NCBI GenBank assembly: GCA_017848055.1
Contig: JAGALZ010000041.1
Span: forward strand, 1-55,694
Reading direction: 5' to 3'
From: Oscillospiraceae bacterium
Lineage (GTDB): Bacteria; Bacillota; Clostridia; Oscillospirales; Ruminococcaceae
DNA length: 55,694 bases
The notes beneath the pieces are model-generated. The model made no database searches, was not told where the DNA came from, and worked only from the letters and a program-made list of their open reading frames with translations. Position 1 is the stretch's first letter; the number at the start of each line of letters is the position of its first letter. Position numbers and translations under genes: made by a program. Of this stretch, positions 37,810 through 46,283 are shown one piece after another.

Positions 37810-38340
37810 TTAGTCTTCAAAGTAGCAACCCCAAGTGTCTTCAGAGTGGAATCGGCTGCCGCCGATTATTAAATCTCCTCCATCGAAGCACCATTCATCT
37901 TCTCCATCGCCGTAGGAGTAGTACTCGCCACGGAAGTATAATTCGTTATCATCTGTGAGTTTCCATTCAAATTTTTTGTTACTTGGACTTTTGCGAGCGT
38001 AATATATATTCATTTCCCCGTCGCCGTTATCATAGAATTTTACTACATGACCGAAAGCGTGATAATCATAGTCGGGAACCTCATACCACGTATTTGCTGT
38101 CAGCCTGTTCTCAAGGCTCATAGAGTTAATAAAAACTACGATTAACACTATGGCAACCACCGCCACGCCAGAGATTATAGCGATAGCCTTTTTCTTGCTC
38201 GGCGAGAGCTTTGAAAGCTTTTCTATTGGCGATGAGGAAGATGCGGATGGCTGAGCTTTACCGCCTGAAACTGCGTTTCCGCAACCGTTACAGAACTTCG
38301 CTGTATCCTGTATTTCTTTACCGCAATTTGAGCAAAACAT
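37810..38340 (-). CDS. Zinc-ribbon membrane protein of unknown function
   Basis: The 176-residue protein starts with a zinc ribbon (CSNCGKEIQDTAKFCNGCG, residues 3-21). A Ser-rich linker and one transmembrane helix (about 50-72) follow, then an extracytoplasmic domain of about 100 residues rich in Asp and Tyr. Such zinc-ribbon-TM proteins are common in Clostridia and mostly uncharacterised. It is transcribed divergently from the small XRE regulator across a large palindrome, so the two may be co-regulated. Confidence 0.8.
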   Translation of the reverse strand: MFCSNCGKEIQDTAKFCNGCGNAVSGGKAQPSASSSSPIEKLSKLSPSKKKAIAIISGVAVVAIVLIVVFINSMSLENRLTANTWYEVPDYDYHAFGHVVKFYDNGDGEMNIYYARKSPSNKKFEWKLTDDNELYFRGEYYSYGDGEDEWCFDGGDLIIGGSRFHSEDTWGCYFED

Positions 38341-38371
38341 ATTAAATACCTCCCTTTTTGTGAATTATAGC

Positions 38372-38408
38372 ATTCAAACGAATGCAAATCAAGTGCATTC
38401 GTTTGAAT
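38372..38408. promoter_or_regulatory. Large palindromic operator in the divergent promoter region
   Basis: ATTCAAACGAATGCA (38372-38386) and TGCATTCGTTTGAAT (38394-38408) are perfect 15-base inverted arms separated by 7 bases. They lie between the zinc-ribbon gene and the XRE gene, 45 bases before the XRE start. Binding by the XRE protein, as an autoregulatory operator, is the simplest reading and is inferred. Confidence 0.7.
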
Positions 38409-38453
38409 TCATGCTAAAATCTACTTTATCAACAAACAGGAGGCGTTGAAATT

Positions 38454-38654
38454 ATGTATTTTTACAGAAGAATAAGGGATTTGCGTGAAGACGGCGACTT
38501 GTCACAAGAGGTGGTTGCACAACAGCTCGGCATCACCCGTCAACAGTACCAGCTCTACGAGTCGGGCAAAAGAGAAATGCCGATGCACCTGTTTATTAAG
38601 CTCTCAAAGTTTTATGGCGTGAGCCTTGATTATCTTGCACAGCAGGAGGGTTAG
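38454..38654 (+). CDS. Small XRE-family transcriptional regulator
   Basis: The 66-residue protein is a single Cro/C1-type helix-turn-helix (LSQEVVAQQLGITRQQYQLYESGKREMP) ending YGVSLDYLAQQEG, with no other domain. GGAGG precedes the ATG; it ends in TAG. It probably binds the adjacent 15-base-arm palindrome and may control itself and the divergent zinc-ribbon gene. Confidence 0.88.
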   Translation: MYFYRRIRDLREDGDLSQEVVAQQLGITRQQYQLYESGKREMPMHLFIKLSKFYGVSLDYLAQQEG

Positions 38655-38659
38655 CATCT

Positions 38660-38688
38660 TGTAACTTTCCTGCTTTTGTGTTATAATA
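38660..38688 (+). promoter_or_regulatory. mnmE promoter
   Basis: TTGTAA (38660-38665), 17 bases, TATAAT (38683-38688), immediately after the XRE stop codon and about 40 bases upstream of mnmE. Confidence 0.65.
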
Positions 38689-38728
38689 AATATAATTATG
38701 CGAAATTTGAGAACAAGGGGTTGTTCCG

Positions 38729-40087
38729 ATGAGTACGATATGTGCTGTTTCCACACCGCAGGGCGCAGGCGGAATTTCAGTTATAAGAATAAGCGGAGAA
38801 AATGCAATCTCGGTCGCTGAGAAAATTTTCCAGCCGTTTGGCGGTAAGAAAGTCACCGAAATGGCGGGCCACACCTGCGTTTACGGCAAGGTCGTAAGTG
38901 GCGGCGAGATAATCGACGACGCACTCCTTACGGTGTTTGTTGCACCAAGAAGCTTCACGGGCGAAAACACGGCGGAAATCTCCTGCCACGGCGGAATTTA
39001 CGTCACAAAACGAGTGCTCCGTGCCTGCCTCGAAAACGGCGCACAGCTTGCGGCGGCAGGCGAATTTACTAAGCGTGCGTTTTTAAACGGCAAGCTTTCG
39101 CTCACCCAGGCAGAGTCGGTTATCGAAACGATAAAGGCAAGCGGTGAGCAAACCCTCAGAAGTGCAAATCTCACCCGTGAGGGCAGACTTTTTGCGAAAA
39201 TAAAAACCGTCTGTGACAGGCTCGTTTCCCTGCTCTCTCAGCTTGCGGCGTGGAACGACTACCCCGACGAGGATATCCCCGAAGTTGAAGAAAGTGCGAT
39301 AAATGGCACTTTATCCGACTCAATCGCAGTTCTCGACGAGATTTTGCAGGGCTACGACAGGGGCAGAATTTTCCGCCACGGCATCGATACCGCAATCGTC
39401 GGCAGACCTAATGTCGGCAAATCAACCCTTATGAATATGCTGCTCGGCTATGACCGCTCGATTGTTACAAGCGTCGCAGGAACGACAAGAGATATAGTCG
39501 AGGAAAGCGCCGTTGTCGGTGACGTTACGCTTCGCCTCAGCGATACCGCAGGTATCCACGAAACGGGCGACGAGGTCGAAAAAATCGGTGTCACGCTTGC
39601 AAAGGAAAAGCTCGAAAACAGCGACCTGGTGCTTTGCGTGCTTGACGGCTCACAGCCTTTAAATGCCGATGATAAGGCACTTTTAGCCACTCTTCCGCCC
39701 CCAAAAACGGTCGTTGTCATAAACAAATCCGACCTCGGCTCGGCAAACATTTTCGCCGACCTTTCGGGCTTTATGTACACCGCCGAAATCTCGGCAAAAA
39801 ACGGTGTCGGCCTTTCGGAAATTGAGCAGGCACTCGAGAAAATTTTCCGCATAAACAGCTTTGATGAGAACTCAATGCTCTTTGCGAATGAGCGTCAGAA
39901 GGCGTGCACCGAGCTTGCAAAAAGCTATCTCTCGCAGGCATCGCAAGCTCTCGCTTTCGGCGAAACACTCGATGCTGTTACGATTATGATTGATAAAGCG
40001 ACTGAGGCTCTTTTAGAGCTTACGGGCGAAAAAATAACCGAGGCTGTCGTGGACAAGGTCTTCGAGAGCTTCTGTGTAGGAAAATAG
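38729..40087 (+). CDS. mnmE: tRNA modification GTPase MnmE
   Basis: MnmE with MnmG makes the cmnm5 modification at the wobble uridine of several tRNAs. The 452-residue protein starts TICAVSTPQGAGGISVIRISG (seen in parts), has the G domain with GRPNVGKSTLMN (about 227-238), DTAG and NKSD, and the C-terminal Cys motif as CVGK. It ends in TAG. Only 48 bases, which include a parS site, separate it from mnmG. Confidence 0.96.
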   Translation: MSTICAVSTPQGAGGISVIRISGENAISVAEKIFQPFGGKKVTEMAGHTCVYGKVVSGGEIIDDALLTVFVAPRSFTGENTAEISCHGGIYVTKRVLRACLENGAQLAAAGEFTKRAFLNGKLSLTQAESVIETIKASGEQTLRSANLTREGRLFAKIKTVCDRLVSLLSQLAAWNDYPDEDIPEVEESAINGTLSDSIAVLDEILQGYDRGRIFRHGIDTAIVGRPNVGKSTLMNMLLGYDRSIVTSVAGTTRDIVEESAVVGDVTLRLSDTAGIHETGDEVEKIGVTLAKEKLENSDLVLCVLDGSQPLNADDKALLATLPPPKTVVVINKSDLGSANIFADLSGFMYTAEISAKNGVGLSEIEQALEKIFRINSFDENSMLFANERQKACTELAKSYLSQASQALAFGETLDAVTIMIDKATEALLELTGEKITEAVVDKVFESFCVGK

Positions 40088-40090
40088 TAT

Positions 40091-40106
40091 TGTTCCACGT
40101 GGAACA
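40091..40106. other. parS site 1
   Basis: TGTTCCACGTGGAACA is a perfect 16-base palindrome matching the ParB-binding parS consensus of Firmicutes (TGTTNCACGTGAAACA) with one change that makes it fully symmetric. It lies between mnmE and mnmG, close to the origin, as expected for Spo0J loading. Confidence 0.9.
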
Positions 40107-40135
40107 TTCCCCTATTTCAAGGATTGGTGATTTAG

Positions 40136-42028
40136 ATGAACGAATTTGAAGCCTTCGATGTCGTTGTTGTCGGAGCAGGTCACGCAGGCTGCGAAGCGGC
40201 ACTTGCAGCGGCAAGGCTCGGCATGAAAACGGCTCTGTTTACAATTTCCCTCGACTGTGTTGCGAATATGCCCTGCAACCCGTCTATCGGCGGCACTGCA
40301 AAGGGACACCTCGTGCGTGAGATTGACGCTCTTGGCGGAGAAATGGGAAAAGCGGCGGACGCAACCTTCCTCCAGAGCCGTATGCTCAACCTCGGCAGAG
40401 GCCCTGCCGTGCATTCTATCCGAGTTCAGTCGGACAGAGTGAAGTACCATACTTATATGAAAAAGACCGTCGAGGCACAGGAAAACCTCTACCTCAAGCA
40501 GGCTGAAGTTACAGCGATTTTGTTTGACGGCAACAAGGTATCGGGGGTAAGAACAAAGCTCGGTACTACATATAGTGCTAAGACTGTTATCATTTCTACG
40601 GGAACCTACCTCAACGGCGAAATCCACGTCGGTACGGTTTCTTATCCCGGCGGCCCCGACTCCGTGTCCCCTGCTACTGAAATGACCGCCTCGCTTATCG
40701 AGCAAGGAATCTCTATTCGCCGCTTCAAAACCGGCACTCCTGCAAGAGTTCACCGCAGAAGCATCGATTTTGACAGACTCGAAAAGCAGGACGGCGACGA
40801 AAATATCGTGCCTCTCTCCTTCTCTACTGAAGGCGGACTCGAAAACAAGGTTTCCTGCTATGTCGCCTACACCAACGAGCAGACACACAAGGTAATCCTG
40901 GATAACATCGATAAATCGCCTATTTATTCGGGCAGAATCAATGCAATCGGCCCTCGCTACTGCCCTTCTATCGAAGATAAAATTATGCGTTTCAAGGACA
41001 GAGAGCGTCACCAGCTGTTCGTTGAGCCGATGGGACTTGACACCGACGAGTTTTATCTGCAAGGTATGTCAAGCTCACTTCCCGAGGATGTTCAGCTGAG
41101 CTTTCTGCGAACAATCAAGGGACTTGAAAACGTCGAGATTATGCGTAATGCCTACGCAATCGAGTACGACTGTTGCGACCCGACCGAGCTTCTCCCGACG
41201 CTCGAATTCAAGAAAATCGACGGCTTGTTCGGTGCGGGACAGTTTAACGGCACCAGCGGATACGAAGAAGCCGCCGCACAAGGCCTTGTTGCCGGCATAA
41301 ACGCTGCGCTTAAGCTTATGGGCAAAGAACAGCTTGTACTTGACAGGGCTTCGTCCTACATAGGAACGCTGATTGACGACCTTACAACCAAGGGTTGCTC
41401 AGACCCATACAGAATGCTGACATCCAGAAGCGAGTACAGACTTTTGCTCCGCCAGGACAACGCTGACATCAGACTTACGCCGATTGGATACGAAATCGGA
41501 CTTGTTCCACGTGGAACATACGAGAAATTTTTAGAAAAACAGCGACTCGTGCAGGAAGAAATCGAGCGTGTAAAGCACGTCAATGTGCCGCCGTCCAGGG
41601 AGCTCGAGGAGTACTTTGGGCAGATGGGCACCGAAAAAATCACGACCGGATGCAAGCTTTCACAGCTTATCAAGCGTCCGCAACTCACATATGACGGACT
41701 TGCACCGTTTGACAAGGAGAGAAAGCCGCTGCCGTTTGCGGTAAGAGAGCAGGTGGAGCTTCAGATTAAGTACGAGGGCTACATTGCAATCCAGCTCGAG
41801 CAGGTTGAAGCCATGAGAAAGCTTGAGAAAAAGAAGCTTCCGCCAGACATGGACTATACTATTATAAAGGGACTGCGACTTGAGGCGATTGAAAAGCTGT
41901 CCAAGATTATGCCTCTGTCGGTAGGTCAGGCGAGCCGAATTTCGGGCGTAAACCCTGCGGATGTGGGTGTGCTTCTGGTTTGGCTTGAGCAGCAAAAGAG
42001 AAAGGCAGGGGAGCTGAATGCTGAATAA
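40136..42028 (+). CDS. mnmG: tRNA uridine 5-carboxymethylaminomethyl modification enzyme MnmG
   Basis: MnmG is the FAD-dependent partner of MnmE. The 630-residue protein has the FAD-binding [17 protein letters not shown] (about 11-27), the [24 protein letters not shown] motif (in parts) and the C-terminal helical domain ([22 protein letters not shown]). A second parS site is embedded in the coding sequence at LVPRGTYEK. It overlaps rsmG by 11 bases. Confidence 0.96.
   Translation: MNEFEAFDVVVVGAGHAGCEAALAAARLGMKTALFTISLDCVANMPCNPSIGGTAKGHLVREIDALGGEMGKAADATFLQSRMLNLGRGPAVHSIRVQSDRVKYHTYMKKTVEAQENLYLKQAEVTAILFDGNKVSGVRTKLGTTYSAKTVIISTGTYLNGEIHVGTVSYPGGPDSVSPATEMTASLIEQGISIRRFKTGTPARVHRRSIDFDRLEKQDGDENIVPLSFSTEGGLENKVSCYVAYTNEQTHKVILDNIDKSPIYSGRINAIGPRYCPSIEDKIMRFKDRERHQLFVEPMGLDTDEFYLQGMSSSLPEDVQLSFLRTIKGLENVEIMRNAYAIEYDCCDPTELLPTLEFKKIDGLFGAGQFNGTSGYEEAAAQGLVAGINAALKLMGKEQLVLDRASSYIGTLIDDLTTKGCSDPYRMLTSRSEYRLLLRQDNADIRLTPIGYEIGLVPRGTYEKFLEKQRLVQEEIERVKHVNVPPSRELEEYFGQMGTEKITTGCKLSQLIKRPQLTYDGLAPFDKERKPLPFAVREQVELQIKYEGYIAIQLEQVEAMRKLEKKKLPPDMDYTIIKGLRLEAIEKLSKIMPLSVGQASRISGVNPADVGVLLVWLEQQKRKAGELNAE
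41503..41518. other. parS site 2, inside mnmG
   Basis: A second exact TGTTCCACGTGGAACA lies within mnmG, coding for part of LVPRGTYEK. Identity to site 1, 1.4 kb away, indicates selection for the DNA site. parS sites inside coding genes near the origin are usual in Firmicutes. Confidence 0.9.
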
Positions 42029-42728
42029 AGAGCGATTTTTGGCACTTTTTGAAAACTCTGGCGTTGAAATCACAGACGATAGCTTCGAAAGACTTGACAG
42101 ATACGCACAGCTTCTGTGCGAGTGGAACGAGAAAATCAATCTCACTGCGATAACCGATGCGCAGGGGATTGAGGAAAAGCACTTTTACGATTCTATTGCG
42201 CCGTTTTATATGTTCGACCTGCCGCAGAATGTGAGCGTTATTGACGTGGGAACGGGTGCGGGATTCCCGTCCTGCCCGCTGAAAATTGTCCGTGGTGACA
42301 TTCGTCTTACGCTCCTTGACAGCCTGAACAAGCGGATAAACTTTTTGAAGGAGCTTTCCGACAGCGTGTCGCTTTCTGCAAACTGCGTTCACGGCAGGGC
42401 AGAGGAGGACGGAAAAAAGCCGGTTTATCGTGAGAAATTCGATGTTGCAACTGCCCGTGCGGTGGCTTCGCTTCCCGAATTATGCGAATACTGCCTGCCG
42501 TTTGTGAAGGTTGGCGGATTGTTTGTTGCACTCAAGGGCTCAAGTGGCGAGGAGGAGCTTAAAAATGCTCAGAACGCTATAAAGACGCTCGGCGGCAGGG
42601 TAGAGAAGTCAATTTCCTACACACTTCCGTGCGGCGACGGCAGGACGCTCATTCTCATAAGAAAAATATCGCAGACTCCGACAAAGTATCCTCGCAACCG
42701 AGGTCAGATGACAAAGAAACCCCTGTAA
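42018..42728 (+). CDS. rsmG: 16S rRNA (guanine527-N7)-methyltransferase RsmG
   Basis: RsmG uses S-adenosylmethionine to methylate G527 in 16S rRNA; its loss gives low-level streptomycin resistance. The 236-residue protein has the binding motif [16 protein letters not shown], the [18 protein letters not shown] segment and VALKG. It overlaps mnmG by 11 bases. Its TAA stop lies in the loop of the downstream terminator. Confidence 0.95.
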   Translation: MLNKERFLALFENSGVEITDDSFERLDRYAQLLCEWNEKINLTAITDAQGIEEKHFYDSIAPFYMFDLPQNVSVIDVGTGAGFPSCPLKIVRGDIRLTLLDSLNKRINFLKELSDSVSLSANCVHGRAEEDGKKPVYREKFDVATARAVASLPELCEYCLPFVKVGGLFVALKGSSGEEELKNAQNAIKTLGGRVEKSISYTLPCGDGRTLILIRKISQTPTKYPRNRGQMTKKPL

Positions 42729-42745
42729 AATCAGGGGTTTTGTTG
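42717..42745 (+). terminator. Terminator overlapping the rsmG stop codon
   Basis: AAACCCCT (42717-42724) pairs with AGGGGTTT (42733-42740), followed by TGTTGTTTT. The rsmG stop codon TAA (42726-42728) is in the loop, so a ribosome terminating there would cover the left arm. Confidence 0.75.
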
Positions 42746-42857
42746 TTTTATGGGGCATTTGCCCGATATTTTCCTTTGCTAAAATATGGAAAATTATTGC
42801 AGGATATGCTATTATTGAGTTGTAAAGAAATGTAAAAAATCAAGGAGGCAACTCAAT

Positions 42858-43688
42858 ATGAACACAATTTTGCAAAAGGTAAGAGAAAAACAGATAGGCA
42901 GGGTGCTGGAGGTTGAAATTCAGAGGATTGTGCCAAATCCTGACCAACCGAGAAAAAGCTTCGGCAGGGAAGAGCTTGTCAGCCTTGCCAAGAGCATTGC
43001 GCAGGACGGTATACTTCAGCCATTGACAGTGAGAAGGCTGAGTGACGGCGATTTCGAGCTGGTTTCGGGTGAGCGACGACTCAGGGCGGCGAAAATGGCA
43101 GGCTTCAGGTCGGTTCCGTGCATCGAGGTTGAGCTTACGCAGAAGGCTTCGGCGGTGATGTCGCTTGTTGAGAACCTGCAGAGAGAGGATTTGTCGTTTT
43201 TCGAGCAGGCGAGGGCAATCGAGAAGCTGATTGAGGAGTACGCAATGACGCAGGAATCGCTGGCGGTAAGGCTTGGCGTGTCGCAGTCGTGCGTTGCCAA
43301 CAAGCTGAGGCTTCTGAGGTTGTCGGACAGATGCGTGTGCGAAATTATGCGGCAGAATCTTTCGGAACGTCACGCAAGGGCACTTTTAAAGCTTCCGGAT
43401 GAGGAGCAGCGGTTGTTTGTGCTTTCGAAAATCGAGGAGAGGGGACTCAACGTCACCAAGACTGAGCAGCTTATCGAGGCAATTCTGTCAAACAGAAGGC
43501 GAGAGGAGAGCGTGCGCAGGAGAAGTGCGGTGCTTTCTGACGTGAGGCTGTTTTTCAACACGGTAAACAGGGCACTTGAGGTAATGAAGCTTGCCGGTGT
43601 CAATGCCGACGCAAGGAAGGTGCAGGGCGAGGATTTTATTGAATACACGATAAAAATTCCGCTTGCAACCAGCGCTCACAAGGGGTGA
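42858..43688 (+). CDS. noc: Noc-like ParB paralogue
   Basis: The 276-residue ParB-family protein has the CTP-binding GERRLRAAKMAG, ENLQREDLSFFEQA, and a helix-turn-helix ending SQSCVANKLRLLRL. The ANKLRLL pattern and the position after rsmG match Noc, the nucleoid occlusion protein that keeps division away from the chromosome. The N-terminus carries a short basic segment (MNTILQKVREKQIGRVLEV) where Noc has a membrane-targeting helix. The last residues (about SAHKG) may come from repeat DNA that starts at the stop codon. Assignment to Noc and not a second Spo0J is moderately sure. Confidence 0.8.
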   Translation: MNTILQKVREKQIGRVLEVEIQRIVPNPDQPRKSFGREELVSLAKSIAQDGILQPLTVRRLSDGDFELVSGERRLRAAKMAGFRSVPCIEVELTQKASAVMSLVENLQREDLSFFEQARAIEKLIEEYAMTQESLAVRLGVSQSCVANKLRLLRLSDRCVCEIMRQNLSERHARALLKLPDEEQRLFVLSKIEERGLNVTKTEQLIEAILSNRRREESVRRRSAVLSDVRLFFNTVNRALEVMKLAGVNADARKVQGEDFIEYTIKIPLATSAHKG

Positions 43689-44365
43689 GCCAGCCCTAGC
43701 GCTGGGCGCCGCCGAGCCGGCGGTGGCAATATCACCCCCCTCAGGGTGAGCAAGCACTCAAAAGTTATCATAGCCCCCTCAAGATGCCCACCCGATTGCG
43801 TTTTCAGCTCTCGTATGGTGCGAGGGTGGGCTTGCAGAATTTCAAAGAAATTCTGCCCGACGTTATAAAGAAAAGCTCTCATTATCGGGGCTTTTGGTTT
43901 GTACCCTTGAAGGCGAGAACAGTTTTTGTGTTCCGACGAAGGTCAAGTTTGACGGAGGCTGTGTCGAGGACGAGGGGCGTGAGGTTTCAAACGGCACGCC
44001 AACAAAAACGTGGGGCGCTGATTTGGTGGGGAAAGCTCGAGCGAGGAAGCTCCGACAAGGAGTTCCGAAGCTCTTGATTTCTTCGCCCTTCTGTATCAAG
44101 ACAGAAGGGCATAACTTCCTTTATCAAGAAAGAAGTACATAAACACCGCCTTAAAGTAGCTGTTCATTTCTTCTGTCTTGATACAGAAGAACGCAATGCA
44201 ATTTTCTTTCTTGATAAAGAAAATTGCGAAAAGAACTCAAGCCCGTGAAACTCACTCGCCGTGAGCTTTCACGGTCGTTTTTCCCATACTAACGCCCTCG
44301 TAGGAAAGTTTTCGCTTTAGCAGAATTGAACACCTGTCGGAAGGGGCGTTGTACCAACACTTTTC
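43680..44365. repeat. Mosaic hairpin repeat block G
   Basis: The gap from the noc stop codon to the first paralogous lipoprotein has no gene. It contains the same modules as block A in inverted orientation (GCCCACCC...GGGTGGGC enclosing CTCGTATGGTGCGAG, and GCAGAATTT/AAATTCTGC). These are followed by CAGTTTTTGTGTTCCGACGA, several TTCTGTATCAAGACAGAA-type hairpins, CAATTTTCTTT/AAAGAAAATTG, CCGTGAAACTCAC...GTGAGCTTTCACGG and CTAACGCCCTCGTAGG. Confidence 0.85.
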
Positions 44366-44370
44366 GACGC

Positions 44371-44405
44371 AAAAAACAGCCCCCTGAAACAGGGAGCTGT
44401 TTTTG
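44371..44405 (-). terminator. Terminator of the lipoprotein gene at 44417
   Basis: AAAAACAGC-CCCCTG and CAGGGAGCTGTTTTT form a stem with A/T tracts on both sides, 12 bases after the stop codon. Confidence 0.75.
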
Positions 44406-44416
44406 TATGACTATAA

Positions 44417-45076
44417 TTAGAAATTAAGGTTGCCGAGCATAGCGTCGGTAAATTCTTCCTCGGTAACTTCCTTGTAACCGCTTGGAATCTCTACCTTGTC
44501 CTTATCAAATTCAGTTGTGATGTAAATAGGGATGAGTACAAGCTTGCCGTCTTCGTCGTAACTGCATCCGCCGATAACGTCGCCGTTGTCAGCAAAGATG
44601 AAGCCTTCCTCAGTAGTACCGTTTGAGTAGAACTCGCAAATATATTCTTCGCCGTCAGCTTCGATTTCGTAAGCCTTTGTAAATTCGCCACCGGAAATGT
44701 ATTCGTTGGCATCAGGCTCTTCAACTTCAGTTACATAGTATGTCTTGCTTTCCTTGTCAAGTACATAACCCTTGTCGTCCTTGATAAGAGAAATCATGTT
44801 AATGCCGAGAACATTCATCTCAACATATGCATCATCGCCGTCGCTTGTAGCGTAGATGTAAGCGGACATACCTTCCTCTGATACATCCATTTCCATTGTG
44901 AATTCGCCATCTTCGATTTCCTTGATAAGGTCATCGAGCTTTTCACCGTCAGTGTCAACTTCCTTACCAAGTGTGAGCTCAGTGCCGACCTCGAGTGGCT
45001 CCGAATCTTTTCCGCAGGAAGCAAGCATTGTGCAGCTTACTGCAAGTGCGAGAACTGATGCAAGAATCTTTTTCAT
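44417..45076 (-). CDS. Paralogous lipoprotein 1 (single domain)
   Basis: The 219-residue protein has a signal peptide with lipobox MLASC, a short linker and one domain of about 170 residues. Shared features with the four genes to its right are L..EIEDGEFTMEMDVSEEG, a K-YYVTEVEEPD segment, YICEFYSNG and the ending IPSGYKEVTEEEFTDAMLG. The alternating beta pattern resembles LolA/LppX-like lipid-carrier folds, but that is only an impression. No named family was recognised. GGGGAGG precedes the ATG. It shares the promoter motif described separately. Confidence 0.78.
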   Translation of the reverse strand: MKKILASVLALAVSCTMLASCGKDSEPLEVGTELTLGKEVDTDGEKLDDLIKEIEDGEFTMEMDVSEEGMSAYIYATSDGDDAYVEMNVLGINMISLIKDDKGYVLDKESKTYYVTEVEEPDANEYISGGEFTKAYEIEADGEEYICEFYSNGTTEEGFIFADNGDVIGGCSYDEDGKLVLIPIYITTEFDKDKVEIPSGYKEVTEEEFTDAMLGNLNF

Positions 45077-45128
45077 ATTTTTTCCTCCCCTAAATTAGAT
45101 TATTGTGTAAATTTAACTTACAGTATTG

Positions 45129-45174
45129 ATTATAACATTTACTTATATAAATTGCAATATACATTTTGCACAAA
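45129..45174 (-). promoter_or_regulatory. Promoter of lipoprotein 1 with the shared upstream box
   Basis: On the minus strand: TTTGTGCAAAATGT (45174-45161), then TTGCAA (45157-45152), 17 bases, TATAAT (45134-45129). The 14-base box directly upstream of the -35 element recurs before three other lipoprotein genes. Confidence 0.7.
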
Positions 45175-45209
45175 TTTGCGCCCCCGATTATGTGTATAGC
45201 ATAAAACTA

Positions 45210-45932
45210 TCAGTCAGATGCTTTGTCCTTTTCGTAGGTGTATATTGAGTATTCGCCCTTTGACATAGGGGAATAGCCTTCCGGAAGCTGAAGGTTGTAC
45301 TCATCAACTGTTGTACCAAAGGAAATTTTGCAGTAATCAGGGTCAACTGCAAGCACCATTTTACCGCCTCTGTCTTCAATTGTGTTGATAAGCATCCAGT
45401 CGCCGTCAAAAACGTGGTAGAAGATTTCTTTTCCGTTGTTATATCGCTCGGCTATAAACTTCTCACCGTCGATTTTAACTTCATAGGTGCCTGCATATTC
45501 ACCGCCGAGTTGCATAAACGACTGGGCAATTTCAACAGTATCAATCCTTGCTGATTGGGGTACATCTTCATCTTCGATAAAGAAATATCTTTTGCCCGCG
45601 TGGTCAAAGTAGTAGCAACCGCTCTCGTTCATGAAAGCGTCAAAGTCACCGTCAGAATCAGTTACCTTAATGTAAGCAGCTTTACCATCACTCGTTACAT
45701 ACTGCGTTGTTGTTTCATCGCCTCGCATGTCGATAATGGTAATGGTTGCTATGCCCTTGTTTAAAGAATCACAGAGATTTTCGAAAAGTGCGTTCTCTTT
45801 ATCAATCTGCTCGCAAATCTGGACCTGATGTTCCTTTTCATCCTTTGCATCGCTGGAACTGTCACTTCCGCAGGACGCAAGCATAGTACAGCCGGTCGTG
45901 AGTGCAAGCAGGGTGGCAAGTATTCTTTTCAT
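45210..45932 (-). CDS. Paralogous lipoprotein 2 (single domain)
   Basis: The 240-residue lipoprotein (lipobox MLASC) has one copy of the family domain: ALFENLCDSLNKGIATITI, YYFDHAGKRYFFIED, GTYEVKIDGEKFIAERYNNG and LPEGYSPMSKGEYS. The ATG at 45932 was chosen because GGAGG lies 4 bases upstream; an in-frame TTG at 45944 would place that site inside the coding sequence. Function unknown. It belongs to a row of five related genes, each with its own promoter. Confidence 0.78.
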   Translation of the reverse strand: MKRILATLLALTTGCTMLASCGSDSSSDAKDEKEHQVQICEQIDKENALFENLCDSLNKGIATITIIDMRGDETTTQYVTSDGKAAYIKVTDSDGDFDAFMNESGCYYFDHAGKRYFFIEDEDVPQSARIDTVEIAQSFMQLGGEYAGTYEVKIDGEKFIAERYNNGKEIFYHVFDGDWMLINTIEDRGGKMVLAVDPDYCKISFGTTVDEYNLQLPEGYSPMSKGEYSIYTYEKDKASD

Positions 45933-45970
45933 CTTTTCCTCCAATAAAGTAAACCATATTTACACTACTG

Positions 45971-46016
45971 ATTATAACATCAGTTCTGCAGAATGGCAAT
46001 ATACATATTCAACAAA
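45971..46016 (-). promoter_or_regulatory. Promoter of lipoprotein 2 with the shared upstream box
   Basis: On the minus strand: TTTGTTGAATATGT (46016-46003), TTGCCA (45999-45994), 17 bases, TATAAT (45976-45971). Confidence 0.7.
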
Positions 46017-46076
46017 TCTGAAACCCCAATATATGCATATTAAACAAAATGCCCCATATAAGGCTTGTGTATATAT

Positions 46077-46253
46077 CGGGGGAAACCTTTCTGAAGAAAG
46101 TTTATCCCCCGAGTCCCCTTACAAAGACTTTTGATATGATTTCAGCCCCTTAGGGTACATAGCAGAAGAATGCTTTAAATTCCGAATACTGTGCCAAGTA
46201 CCCTAAGGGGCTGAAATTAAATTATAAAAGTTTTAGGAAAGGGTTTTCCTCAA
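46077..46253 (-). repeat. Three-hairpin element, copy 3
   Basis: The right hairpin (GGGGGAAACCTTTCT / AGAAAGTTTATCCCCC) and the central stem CAGCCCCTTAGGGTA / TACCCTAAGGGGCTG are present; the other outer hairpin is reduced to one arm (AAAGGGTTTTCCTCAA). The centre has T where copies 1 and 2 have A, with the matching change in the opposite arm. The element lies downstream of lipoprotein 3. Confidence 0.8.
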
Positions 46254-46283
46254 TAATCTACCCAAGCCTTATGTGTGATATGC

